Of a stretch of 64,000 nucleotides of DNA, positions 60,201-64,000 are shown piece after piece. Every line of letters starts with the position of its first letter. The stretch's first letter is position 1. The notes under the pieces were generated by a model. It was not told where the DNA came from and searched no databases. It was given only the letters and a program-made list of their open reading frames with translations. The translations under genes and the position numbers were made by a program. The stretch comes from Blastobasis lacticolella (lineage: Eukaryota; Arthropoda; Insecta; Lepidoptera; Blastobasidae), in contig LR990040.1 in assembly GCA_905147135.1 (NCBI GenBank), forward strand, positions 22,023,857 to 22,087,856, in the 5' to 3' direction.

Positions 60201-62277
60201 AAACCCGGAACATACCCTTAAAATCTTGGATATCTTATTCCCAACACGGACAACGCACCTGCGGTTGGGCATCTTTGGTATCACTCTACTGTAATTACCT
60301 GATCTGTAAATTCCTGGATCATGGTCAAGGCGGAACCCGGGGCCTTGTGCGCAAGAGCGCAACCAGGACATTAACACTAAGATGATTAGATTGGAGATTT
60401 GATACATGATCAGCAAGGTTAGCACAAGTATGCTCATGACACTTTATTTATTTCTCTCAATACTAAGATCAAAAAGAGATAGCAGGACAACAAGTTTTAT
60501 TGCTTTTCGCTCTCGCAAGCACACAAATTGTGCTATGCAGTGGGAGCTATCTTATCTCTAGCCACAAATATTATATCAGAAATATTTGGGGAAGATATTT
60601 GTAGGTAATGCAAATTAAAATTTTTAAGAAATTAGAAGGAGATGTCATAGGACATTTACCTTGCATGACTAGAGATTTACACAAGAATTGCTAAGTATCA
60701 CAAGATTGCAATACAACTTGACACAGCGCTATCTAGCTCCAAAGTAAGCAAATCTTGTGTATAGGTGTTAGACAACTGAGTAATTATATAAAAAAATTTT
60801 AAATAAATACTAGTTATACATAGAACACCCAATAGAATTAAAATTCATCATTTCAATTTCTGTACCAGCCGGGAATGGATCTCTTGCGTGGCAGACCGGC
60901 CTGTTGACCACTGAATCACTTAGGTCATAGTAGATTAATGATGTTATGATTGAATTGTTCAGTTACAACGATCACAAGTCACACGTGGTTCAGTGCCACA
61001 CCCAAAAGGCAAGCTCAAGATAGAGACCGTCAAGCACTGCGATAGTCATTGGAGTTGTGAACTGAACCTTAAACAGAAAAACTCTAAGAATTCCATACAT
61101 ACACTTTTGACAGTAGTCCGATCATCCGGAGGTGTCTCTTCTGTCAGAACATCTCCAGGTGGCTGCAACGGCACTTCTTTAGTTTTGTTTAGGGGAGGTA
61201 CAGTACTTTTCTCCTTATCCGCTGTAGTGATGTCTTTGGCTGGTGCATTTGCGTTTTTACATATTGATGACCTCCTAAACAAATGGACAAAATAAAATCT
61301 AAGTAGAATATAGGTATTTAGGAGGGAGTTTGAATGTAGCAAAAGTGAAGGGAAAGAGTAGAAGCAATAGGCTAGCTTGGTATGAGTATGTTATCAGGAC
61401 GGATGAAAGTCTTGGGATTTCATTAATAAATAAATGAATATTTGAATAAATTAATCTATGAATTTTATTTAACAACCTTCTGAAGCATATCTTTCTTCAC
61501 TTTAAGATCCATCAGTATTTCTGAGCAAAATATGTTTCAATAGAAAAAGCCATAAGTAGAGTGGGGCAATGATAAATAATATCCACAGAAATCTAACTAA
61601 ATACATACATACATACTGTCACACCTTTTCCTCATACAGGTAGACCGAGACCACCATACGGTCACACCTTTTCCACATATGGGTATGCCGAGACCACATT
61701 GTTCTAATTGCTACGGTCCTGGCAAACCTCTCTTGCTTCATCAATATTCATCAATATTTTTGTACATCAGTTTGGGGTACTTTTGATCTAACTTTTTTCT
61801 GACCAAATCAATGGCTATGTGGAAAGCATTCAAAGTAATTTCGTAAAACTACAGCTTAGCCTCCGAATAAGTGGAAGTACGAATGTATCAAGTATAAAAA
61901 TATTATGTAAACAATGGCTTCCTGTAATATAGTGAGCACATAACACCAATGAATCAACTAAGTGTGCAAATTGCCTGCAATATCAAACAATAGTGATACC
62001 TTGTAGTCCCGATATGAGCAGATATATGTCTACAGCACAAATCAGTGTCTAAAACAGATGTTCCATGACGTGAAACATTTTGGCATACCTTACGTTTGTA
62101 CATCTTTCCAACCTTCAGTCTACGCTGATATACAGTTACACATAATTCGTTTAAAGAATTCTAACTAGAACAAAAGCCATAAAACAGAAATAAAGTAAAC
62201 ATTTCTTACTTGGAACCCTTAACTGGTGTGAACTCTTCTGCGTCATAAAACTCCTCCGAATCACTACTGTCACCCAT
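30290..62277 (-). CDS. WDR44: WD repeat-containing protein 44 (Rab11-binding), 21 coding exons
   Basis: Exons, 5' to 3' on the minus strand: 62210-62277, 61103-61274, 59656-59768, 58545-58633, 56915-56995, 55927-56085, 52531-52661, 51047-51161, 49640-49735, 48678-48729, 46197-46372, 45094-45217, 42794-42910, 40423-40624, 39167-39295, 37964-38196, 36644-36794, 34520-34683, 33319-33614, 31559-31698, 30290-30430. The sum is 2949 bases, giving 982 residues (human 913). All phases match. Residues 9-15 (EFYDAEE) form an FFAT motif for VAP binding. Exon 6 has EPDVIASTK and a PPRKKKR stretch. Exons 11-12 give LDTGERVPLS and NPLSLHIMR. The WD40 domain (about 570-980) includes [46 protein letters not shown] and [13 protein letters not shown]44 is a Rab11 effector at endosome-ER contacts. 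The start is the only ATG before the FFAT motif. Confidence 0.95.
31719..32280 (+). mobile_element. 5'-truncated Dong/R4-like retrotransposon inside TAA repeats
   Basis: An open frame (about 31738-32163) encodes [40 protein letters not shown] and [13 protein letters not shown], which resembles the C-terminal region after the RT of R2/R4-type LINEs (PD...D spacing of a restriction-like nuclease). It begins in (TAA)n at 31719-31735 and ends in (TAA)n at about 32261-32280. The silkworm element Dong is known to insert into TAA repeats. The copy is intact enough to read without frame breaks. It sits in WDR44 intron 20, about 20-40 bp from the exon 20 acceptor. Confidence 0.65.
32506..32716 (-). 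pseudogene. Tandem ~92 bp repeat carrying two copies of the WDR44 exon 20 acceptor end
   Basis: Units start at 32506, 32598 and 32691 (TTATGGG/T). On the minus strand, two units contain an AG acceptor followed by the first codons of exon 20, at 32583 and 32675, reading [10 protein letters not shown] and [10 protein letters not shown] (true exon: [10 protein letters not shown]). Both copies share two synonymous changes relative to the true exon. If spliced in, the frame would stop after about 20 codons and the last blade of WDR44 would be lost. Confidence 0.8.
32925..33020 (+). mobile_element. LINE 3'-terminal fragment
   Basis: CGACCACGTTCAGAAAGACG, GCGTGGATAGGCCTCCCACA, GGAAGGCACAGGACCGGTCG and CATCTCTGGGGGAGGCATAT match the family of 51946-52118. 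The GAT tail is lost. Confidence 0.55.
33680..34240. repeat. Intronic repeat debris related to 49150-49300 and 39360-39560
   Basis: AACCAATGATAAGGCTTTAG followed by TTTGATATCAGA resembles 49205-49235. The stretch TATTGCGTTCCTGCCGGTGA resembles 39447-39462. A 152-codon frame (33829-34287) covers it but has no protein features and ends in a family A retroposon, so it is not a gene. Confidence 0.4.
34242..34366 (-). mobile_element. Family A retroposon, partial
   Basis: ATCATCATCATCACAGCCCA on the left (the GAT tail in reverse), then CAGTCCACTGCAGGACTAAG, GGAGGTTATTGCCATAATCT, GGTTGGAGATCGCAG. It stops there. Confidence 0.6.
35028..35265 (-). mobile_element. Family A retroposon
   Basis: Preceded by a (TTA)n run. 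Contains CAGTCCACTGCAGTACTTAG, CATTTTCCAGCCTACGGACA, CACCCACGAGTATAAGGGGT and CCGGACACCACACGG at the far end, so it is nearly full length. Confidence 0.65.
35332..35770 (-). mobile_element. Family C SINE split by a MITE
   Basis: Left part CACAGCGCCATCTAGCCCCA, AGTAAGCAAAGCTTGTGTTA. Right part ATAGAACACTCAGACCCGTA, CGGCCGGGTATCGAACCCGG, AGCTCTTGCGTGGCAG. The two parts are separated by the inverted-repeat element at 35446-35651. Confidence 0.65.
35446..35651. mobile_element. 206 bp MITE nested in a family C SINE
   Basis: The left end CTGTCCAGACTGACTTGTCT followed by TATTTGGTTAA matches the reverse of the right end, with four mismatches near the tip (CTGTTTAAACTGACTTGTCT). The sequence between has no ORF. 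Confidence 0.65.
36280..36330 (-). pseudogene. Partial second copy of WDR44 exon 17 with its splice donor
   Basis: Reads [17 protein letters not shown] on the minus strand, then GTGGGG at the donor position. This equals the last 17 codons of exon 17. All six differences from the true exon fall at third codon positions and are synonymous. The upstream part is missing: at 36331 the sequence switches to a family C SINE fragment. There is no acceptor, so it is unlikely to be spliced as a complete exon. Confidence 0.85.
36331..36396 (-). mobile_element. Family C SINE fragment joined to the exon 17 copy
   Basis: CGGGTATCGAACCCGGGACC, TCTTGCGAGGCAGACTGGCA and CCACTGAACTTCAT are the tRNA-like head of family C. 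The junction with the exon copy falls at a shared CCCG/CGGG stretch. Confidence 0.6.
36849..37112 (-). mobile_element. Family A retroposon, near full length
   Basis: ATCATCATCACCATCACAGC (reverse tail), CAGTCCACTGCTGGACTTAG, CATTTTCCAGCTTACGGAGA, CACCCACGAGTGTTAGGGGT and CGGACACCACACGG. Located in intron 16 of WDR44, about 55 bp upstream (transcript sense) of the exon 17 acceptor. Confidence 0.7.
37170..37920 (+). mobile_element. CR1/jockey-like LINE 3' part, interrupted
   Basis: Plus-strand pieces [50 protein letters not shown] and a final [19 protein letters not shown] are in the order of the LINE C-terminus. About 280 bp (37330-37610) between the first two pieces is unrelated. Frame breaks are present. 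Confidence 0.6.
38340..38575 (-). mobile_element. Family C SINE
   Basis: GACAAATTCACACAGCGCCA, AGTAAGCAAAGCTTGTGTTA, then CCAGACC, TTCATCATTTCAATTTCTGC, TCGGCCAGGAATCGAACCAG and CACCTCTGCGTGGCGGACCG. The order is the reverse of 28462-28655. Confidence 0.65.
38693..38749 (-). pseudogene. Third partial copy of the WDR44 exon 15 donor end
   Basis: Reads [19 protein letters not shown] followed by GTAGTT. True exon 15 ends [19 protein letters not shown] followed by GTATAG. Four codons differ synonymously and two change the residue (D to E, H to L). The flank (TACATGTACGAGTGTGTGTA on the plus strand) is also shared with the other copies, so it came from a tandem duplication of exon end plus intron start. 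Confidence 0.8.
38815..39046. repeat. Insertion with (ATCA)n end between exon-15 copies
   Basis: Unrelated AT-rich DNA separates the third copy from the other two and ends in ACATCAATCAATCAATC just before the second copy. It looks like a small retroposon or LINE tail that landed in the duplicated block. Confidence 0.4.
39048..39104 (-). pseudogene. Second partial copy of the WDR44 exon 15 donor end
   Basis: Reads [19 protein letters not shown] followed by the same donor GTATAG as the true exon, exactly 119 bp away from it. Only one residue differs (T to M). The other three changed codons are synonymous. The block between the two copies (CTGTATGTGCATGTACGAGT...) is intron sequence. Confidence 0.85.
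39360..39670 (+). mobile_element. LINE 3' UTR and SINE fragments
   Basis: GTATTGTATTCCTGCCGGGA, GGCAACGCATTAGCGATACC and GGCAGCGGTGGCAACGCCTC (LINE tail) pass directly into ATTAACGCCAAGACG (family B tail). Confidence 0.45.
40661..41092 (+). mobile_element. Family A retroposon split by a fold-back element
   Basis: The head TGCGTGTGGTGTCCGGCAGA, GTAGAATAGCA is cut at about 40690 and resumes at about 40854 with a duplicated AGAGTAGAAT. It continues with CACTCGTGGGTGTCGTAAGA, CCCGCCTGCCAAGAGTGGAG and CAGTGGACTGTTATGGAATG. Confidence 0.7.
40690..40853. mobile_element. ~165 bp fold-back element (family D) nested in family A
   Basis: The left arm AAAGGTACGTTCCGGGGTTC, CTACCGCGTA pairs with the right arm TATGCGGTAGGAAACCCGGA, ACATACCTTTAAA. 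The loop carries GTTGACGAGTAGCCCAATAT and GCATGCATCATGGCCACGG. Related copies lie at 60015-60225 and 63355-63470. Confidence 0.7.
41100..42683. other. WDR44 intron DNA without recognised features
   Basis: Part of intron 13. Contains a diverged repeat at about 41535-41640 (GCCCGGCAAAACAATAGATT...). No ORF with protein features was seen. Confidence 0.4.
42684..42775. mobile_element. 92 bp palindromic MITE beside the exon 13 donor
   Basis: ATGCGCTTATTACATTTGGC followed by AAAATTCAG is mirrored by CTGAACTTTGCCAAATGTAA followed by TAAGCCCAT. The ends match the longer element at 52755-53148. It sits about 20 bp inside intron 13 of WDR44. Confidence 0.7.
43000..44330. other. WDR44 intron DNA without recognised features
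   Basis: Part of intron 12. A 74-codon frame (43647-43871) was examined and shows no recognisable protein. No clear repeat boundaries were seen. Confidence 0.35.
44338..44720 (-). mobile_element. LINE 3' coding remnant, interrupted
   Basis: Reverse strand carries blocks also found at 45780-45940 and 59780-60000: TATGCCAGGGTCCGCTTTCC and, after an insert at about 44450-44560, CTGGGTTCCAGGGATCTTTT, TCGATACCGGCCA. In the best copy these encode an RT tail of the kind ...LPVSG.RP.GR.... Confidence 0.5.
45780..45940 (-). mobile_element. LINE 3' coding remnant
   Basis: TCTTCGGCATCCTCGCATCG, TAGGCCGTTGGCGTTGGCTT and CTCTTTCCTGATACCGGTAG, CAGGCACATATTTCCCGTG match 59860-59980 almost block by block. 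Confidence 0.55.
46443..47150 (-). mobile_element. CR1/jockey-like LINE, C-terminal RT region with 3' UTR
   Basis: Minus-strand frames give [12 protein letters not shown] (damaged), [58 protein letters not shown] and [15 protein letters not shown], in the order expected for the family. The 3' UTR GCTTGTTTGCCACCTTAGTG ends at about 46443. It is the longest copy of the family in the window and has several frameshifts. Confidence 0.75.
47720..47830 (-). repeat. Family B SINE fragment, reverse
   Basis: GATAGATCAGGTAATTATAT, CTGACCTCCATGACCCTGTT and ACCAGGGAAAC are the reverse of the middle part of family B. Confidence 0.55.
47848..48172 (+). mobile_element. Family B SINE with the best-preserved tRNA-like head
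   Basis: GCCGGTAGCCGGGCGGTCGA, ATCCAACTCGTAAGCAAGAA and ACCGGGTTCGAATACCCGCT, GCGGCC can fold much like a tRNA with CGT in the anticodon position and GGTTCGAAT as B box. The body and the ATTAACGCCAAAATTAT end follow. It is a SINE, not a tRNA gene: acceptor pairing is weak and the family body continues. Confidence 0.75.
48180..48670. other. WDR44 intron DNA without recognised features
   Basis: Part of intron 10. AT-rich, with no repeat boundaries recognised. Confidence 0.35.
49301..49608. mobile_element. ~308 bp MITE with perfect internal hairpin beside exon 9
   Basis: Inverted ends GCTTGCACCAAATT (49301-49314 and 49595-49608). Inside, 49498-49520 and 49528-49550 are perfect 23-base inverted arms with a 7-base loop. 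The right end lies about 31 bp from the exon 9 donor (49639). Confidence 0.75.
49955..50089. repeat. Long imperfect hairpin, ~55 bp arms
   Basis: The left arm TATGCAACTGTCATATAAAA...GTATTAAAACA...GTTTATCATAC pairs with the right arm GTATGATAATAGTTTGACAC...TGTTTTAATAC...GCAGTTGCATA around the loop GAGGCGTAGCCGA. This is a small fold-back element. Confidence 0.7.
50087..50622. mobile_element. MITE-like segment with 15 bp inverted ends
   Basis: ACTTTATCTACACTC (50087-50101) is the exact reverse complement of 50608-50622. The interior is AT-rich and holds another inverted pair around ACGATACAGC and GCTGTATCG. It adjoins the 49955-50089 hairpin. Confidence 0.5.
50915..51040 (+). mobile_element. 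LINE 3' tail beside exon 8
   Basis: GATCATTATAATCTAAACGC, CTTCAAGGCTAGAGTGAAAA and CATGCTCACTTACCACC match 58370-58525. It ends in an A-run 6 bp before the minus-strand exon 8 donor. Confidence 0.55.
51238..51380 (-). repeat. Family B SINE fragment, reverse
   Basis: TTGGCGCCAATATCCCGGTT, GATCAAGGATTTGGCAGATC and CGTGATCCTGTTAACAGGAT are the reverse of the family B body. A LINE tail fragment (about 51180-51237) precedes it. Confidence 0.55.
51946..52118 (+). mobile_element. LINE 3' end encoding the RT C-terminal tail, (GAT)n terminus
   Basis: The plus-strand frame reads [20 protein letters not shown] and [15 protein letters not shown], a tail pattern (RP..RW.DDL..VAG..W...A.DR..W..LGEAY) common to moth LINEs, then GGCTGATATGATGATGATGA. 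It is the best copy of this family in the window. Confidence 0.7.
52130..52500. repeat. Degenerate direct repeats rich in TGTATCT/TATGTCGT
   Basis: Several diverged copies of a ~60-90 bp block (ATCTTTAATGTATGTCGTGT, GGGGAGTATATCTGTGTCG, AAATGTATCTACTATCTA) run up to the exon 7 donor at 52530. This is simple-sequence intron DNA. Confidence 0.5.
52755..53148. mobile_element. MITE with 30 bp TIRs, interrupted by a LINE tail
   Basis: The left end TATGCGCTTATTACATTTGG, CTAAATTCAG (52755-52784) and right end (53119-53148) are inverted with two mismatches. A LINE 3' tail (about 52797-52940: GTGTCCTTAGAGGCGGGCAA, GGCGGTGACCACTTTCCAAC) lies inside, and part of the rest is palindromic (GTAACATCATGTTAC). 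The same ends occur at 42684-42775. Confidence 0.65.
53330..53490 (+). mobile_element. LINE 3' UTR with (TTCTA)n tail
   Basis: TTGCTTACATTGTAATTGCA, ATCTACAGTAATGTAACTAC, GCAATAAAGTTTATTCTATT followed by TCTATTCTATTC. No coding part remains. Confidence 0.5.
53548..54000 (+). mobile_element. Non-LTR retrotransposon 3' part (RT C-terminus, 3' UTR, ATT tail)
   Basis: The plus-strand frames give [55 protein letters not shown] and [20 protein letters not shown], ending HVRNY*. The 3' UTR has ACACAATGAGTCTGGTCACT, GAATAAATGAATTATTATTA. It is nearly identical in parts to the reverse copy at 24490-25200. Confidence 0.8.
54430..54665 (-). mobile_element. Family C SINE, best preserved
   Basis: Reverse strand: AACTTAGTGGTTCAGTTGGT, GGTCTGCCACGCAAGAGGTC, CCGGGTTCGATTCCCGGCCG, GGCAGAAATTGAAATGATGA and the TAGATGGCGCTGTGTGAATC end. 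The 57 bp array starts at its 5' edge. Confidence 0.75.
54668..55915. repeat. 57 bp tandem satellite array, ~22 units, in WDR44 intron 6
   Basis: The consensus unit includes TATGTTTTGTGTACCCCAAG, TGTGTCGACGCAACCATGTA, TCCACCCCGCCATAT. Two main unit types occur: one with GTCGACGCAACCATG, one with GTCGGTGCGATGTCG. They alternate in a three-unit (171 bp) higher-order pattern repeated three times in the middle. Because 57 is divisible by three and the unit lacks stops, all three plus frames and one minus frame stay open for more than 440 codons. These are not genes. The array ends about 12 bp from the exon 6 donor. Confidence 0.9.
56126..56236. repeat. Short ACTAG-ended interspersed repeat, second copy
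   Basis: ATACTAGTTTTTGCCCGCGA at the left and GTATGAAACCTAGTAT at the right, with TTATCTTTTTCCCGAGCGAC inside, as in 6033-6125. It lies about 40 bp upstream (transcript sense) of the exon 6 acceptor. Confidence 0.5.
56266..56305. repeat. 40 bp block also present at 7330-7370
   Basis: ACCGAATTAGATGAAACATG followed by GCCTAGATTTTA occurs in both places with one mismatch. The flanks diverge at once. Family unidentified. Confidence 0.5.
56583..56830 (+). mobile_element. Family A retroposon, near full length
   Basis: CGTGTGGTGTCTGGTACAGT, TACACTTGTGGGTGTCGTAC, CCCGCCTGCCAAGCGTGGAA and GCAGTGGACTGTTACGGGCT, GTGATGATGATGAA tail. Confidence 0.7.
57141..57270 (-). mobile_element. LINE 3'-terminal fragment, reverse
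   Basis: TTCATCATATCAGCCAGAAG, GGGCATAGGCCTCCCCCAGA, AAGGCCGGTCCTGTGCTATC. Reverse of the 51946-52118 family. Confidence 0.6.
57820..57960 (-). repeat. Fragment of another LINE 3' region
   Basis: AGACAGCCCACCTAACGATA, GCGGTAACTGTCGCCCATAA, CATCTACGATTCATGCAATT. A related reverse stretch (TGCTATGGGCGACAGTTACT) occurs at about 56492-56525. Confidence 0.45.
58370..58525 (+). mobile_element. LINE 3' tail beside exon 4
   Basis: ATCATTATAATCTGGACGCC, TTCAAGGTTAGAGTACC and CATCGTCACTTACCACCAGG match 50915-51040. It ends in an A-run about 20 bp before the exon 4 donor. Confidence 0.55.
59028..59165 (-). mobile_element. LINE 3' fragment starting at an (ATC)n tail
   Basis: ATCATCATCATCTTAGCCCC, GGACATCCACTGCTGAACAT, AGGCCTCCCCCCACTTCCAC. 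Read in reverse it ends in GATGATGAT, as do other LINE ends here. Confidence 0.5.
59262..59545. repeat. Copy of the 11258-11500 repeat, interrupted by a LINE tail
   Basis: ACCGAAAGAAAAAGTCGGAT, AACAAAGCTAAGTACCATCA, then a reverse LINE tail (about 59377-59510: GGCAGACAAACAGGCAAGCT, GCGTTGCCCACCTCTAAGGA), then CTAAATTGGTCCATCCGTGA, GCTACGTTG. Confidence 0.55.
59780..60000 (-). mobile_element. LINE 3' coding end with (GAT)n tail
   Basis: Minus-strand pieces read [10 protein letters not shown] in one frame and [11 protein letters not shown] in another, then ATGATGATGATGATTG. Matches 44338-44720 and 45780-45940. It ends 12 bp from the exon 3 acceptor of WDR44. Confidence 0.6.
60015..60225. mobile_element. 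Fold-back element, family D, with an internal insert
   Basis: Arms AAGGGTATGTTCCGGGTTTC, CTACCG and CGGTAGGAAACCCGGAACAT, ACCCTTAAAA are perfect complements over about 26 bp. Loop blocks CTTTGTTGACGAGTAGCTCG and TTGCATGCATCATGATCACG are shared with 40690-40853. An AT-rich 55 bp insert lies at about 60079-60133. Confidence 0.65.
60275..60392 (+). repeat. Family B SINE, 3' half
   Basis: GGTATCACTCTACTGTAATT, ACCTGATCTGTAAATTCCTG, GGACATTAACACTAAGATGA. Confidence 0.55.
60705..60930 (-). mobile_element. Family C SINE, diverged
   Basis: CACAGCGCTATCTAGCTCCA, AGTAAGCAAATCTTGTGTAT, TTCATCATTTCAATTTCTGT and GGATCTCTTGCGTGGCAGAC. It has a deletion in the B-box region. Confidence 0.6.
61617..61700. 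repeat. Two-copy direct repeat (~46 bp unit) in WDR44 intron 1
   Basis: GTCACACCTTTTCCTCATAC, AGGTAGACCGAGACCAC is repeated as GTCACACCTTTTCCACATAT, GGGTATGCCGAGACCAC. It is probably part of a moth interspersed repeat. Confidence 0.5.
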
Positions 62278-62284
62278 TTTTTAC

Positions 62285-64000
62285 CAACCAAAATATAGTG
62301 GAGATATTGCTACTAATTCAGGACAACTTATTTACATTATATTGGAAAGAAAATTATAGTTTTGATGAGAAATGAAAGTAACTTCCAGCAAATAAATATC
62401 CGACCGTCCGTCCAATACGAAACTCGTTTTGACTTTTGAGTTTAATTTGACATTGACATGATTAGTGATGTCACCGGTTTTACAAAAAGCTTGAAAACCG
62501 GTACTAAAAACCGAAAAATACCGGTATATTTTTTTAAGATCAAACAACCTTGAAACAAAACAGACGTGAAAACGTCTCGCTAAGTACAGCAATAGCCAAC
62601 AGCGATTCGCTGCAATTGCTTATAATCACGAGACTAATAATGTGTTAATAACAGGCCAAATAAAGATTTGTCTATGTACTTACTTACAACTAGTGTCAAA
62701 TAAGAAGAGACTTGGCGGGTCACGTGGTTCTACTTGCTTAGTAGACGATTATCGCGAAATCCCCTCTACTGCCATTTGACAAGTCTCTTCTTTATGACGC
62801 GGATTATACTTGAAATCACAATGAATAGAGCATGTCGGTCCACGTCTGTAGTACAGAATTTTTTGTCTGTGACACCATCAGACTAGTGTATAGCTCGGCA
62901 AGAAAGTCGTGAAAATAATGTTTTGGGAAGTACTGCTCTCGCCTAAATTGGCCACACTAAATTATTGTCAAACTCAAATATTCTATACTTATCTGTGGTC
63001 AAACTGACTTCAGCTGTCACATCATCTGGACATTATCATTGGTTTGTTGTTGTTATGTTTAAGTTGATATGGGTATATTTCTAGATTTTTACTGTGTTGG
63101 ACATTTATTTTCGCAATGAATGCAAAAAATTAATAAAAGCGGCTTGGGAAATGTAATATTTAGAGTTGTTCATAAATGTATGGCCGAGTTTAAAGCAGAT
63201 AGTTGCTGTGCCATTTGGAAGATGTTTACGGCCGAATAGCAAAGATTATCGGTACGTAAAATGTACCCAAATTTTGAAATTATGGAATGAAATGTGATCT
63301 GTTGGAAATTATTTAAATTTCCGTAAAATTAATGTGTTTTGTAGTATTGGTTACATTTTTTAAGAGTATGTTCAGGGTTTCCTACCGCGTACCTTTGTTG
63401 ACGAGTAGCCCGATATTTCACCGACACACTTGCATGCATCATGGTCACGGGACGAATGGCCCGTTTTTTTGTAAATATAATATTCATTGATATTTTTGCG
63501 TTTGGGTGTGTCTAAAAGCAGTGCGACGCTTCTGTATTGTATTGTAGCAGAGAACTATATTATCTAGGCACATTACGCAACGTACATCTATTCGGGCTGG
63601 AGAAATGAAACCCAGGATCAAGGAATTTTGAAAAATATATTAAATTATTAAGATTATCAAGGTCTCTGGTCAAACAGAAATAGAATCAGAAGATAGATAA
63701 CAATTGACATTACATCGTTCCGTGCATCAATGTTACTGTTAATAAATTAATATGGGTAATTAACTGCTGTTAAACTGTGAAATGAACTAATAAATAAATA
63801 AATAAATATATACAAGACTCTTATTTCAATTTTCAATAGTCCCCTTATTCTCAATATTCCACCATAATGTGACAGCTGAAGTGGGTACTCGGTTTGACAG
63901 TAGGTAACTTATTGTTGCAAGAGCAGTAGTTCACAAAATGTAAAAACTATACTATTAAATATTACCTACTCTTCATCATGATACTCTAAATTACAAGGGC
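62285..64000. other. Upstream flank of WDR44, no gene recognised
   Basis: Contains the WDR44 5' UTR and promoter side, a small inverted repeat (62694-62798, arms GTCAAATAAGAAGAGACTTG and CAAGTCTCTTCTTTATGAC), a diverged family D half-element (63355-63470), and an inverted pair at about 63000-63030 and 63866-63895 (GTGACAGCTGAAG). No exon could be supported. Confidence 0.4.

Overview
This is a 64 kb piece of an insect genome, most probably a moth or butterfly (Lepidoptera). It has intron-split genes with GT/AG junctions and AT-rich intergenic DNA. It is packed with short retroposons ending in GAT or TAA/TTA microsatellites, fragments of several non-LTR retrotransposons, and many small inverted-repeat elements. 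No bacterial features, CRISPR arrays, rRNA genes or intact tRNA genes were seen.

Five genes can be read, four of them by joining exons by hand. (1) MZT1/MOZART1 at 400-633 (+). (2) TIMM17, three exons, 2174-3292 (-). (3) TRAPPC1, two exons, 5911-6570 (+). (4) CNTROB (centrobin), ten coding exons, 13154-22992 (+), about 949 codons. (5) WDR44, 21 coding exons, 30290-62277 (-), about 982 codons with an N-terminal FFAT motif and a C-terminal WD40 domain. All exon junctions listed keep the reading frame. The genes do not form an operon. MZT1 and CNTROB act at microtubule-organising centres, TRAPPC1 and WDR44 act in membrane traffic, and TIMM17 acts in mitochondrial import.

Layout: 1-3.3 kb holds the convergent pair MZT1 and TIMM17. 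3.3-6.7 kb holds TRAPPC1 and small repeats. 6.8-13 kb is a repeat-rich gap with two copies of a ~600 bp inverted-repeat element and a 944 bp element with 78 bp perfect terminal repeats and an 8 bp target duplication. 13-23.6 kb is CNTROB. 23.6-30.3 kb is intergenic, with RT fragments and one unexplained acidic ORF made of two diverged repeats. 30.3-62.3 kb is WDR44, whose introns carry dozens of insertions. 62.3-64 kb has no recognised gene.

The most unusual signal lies inside WDR44. Three different exons (15, 17 and 20 of my model) each have extra partial copies in the neighbouring intron, and each copy keeps a splice site. The exon-15 donor end is present three times, the exon-17 donor end twice, and the exon-20 acceptor end three times. 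Differences from the true exons are mostly or entirely synonymous. A 57 bp satellite array of about 22 units abuts the donor of exon 6 and is open in several frames. A fragment resembling the C-terminal part of a Dong/R4-type retrotransposon sits inside TAA repeats about 20 bp from the exon-20 acceptor.
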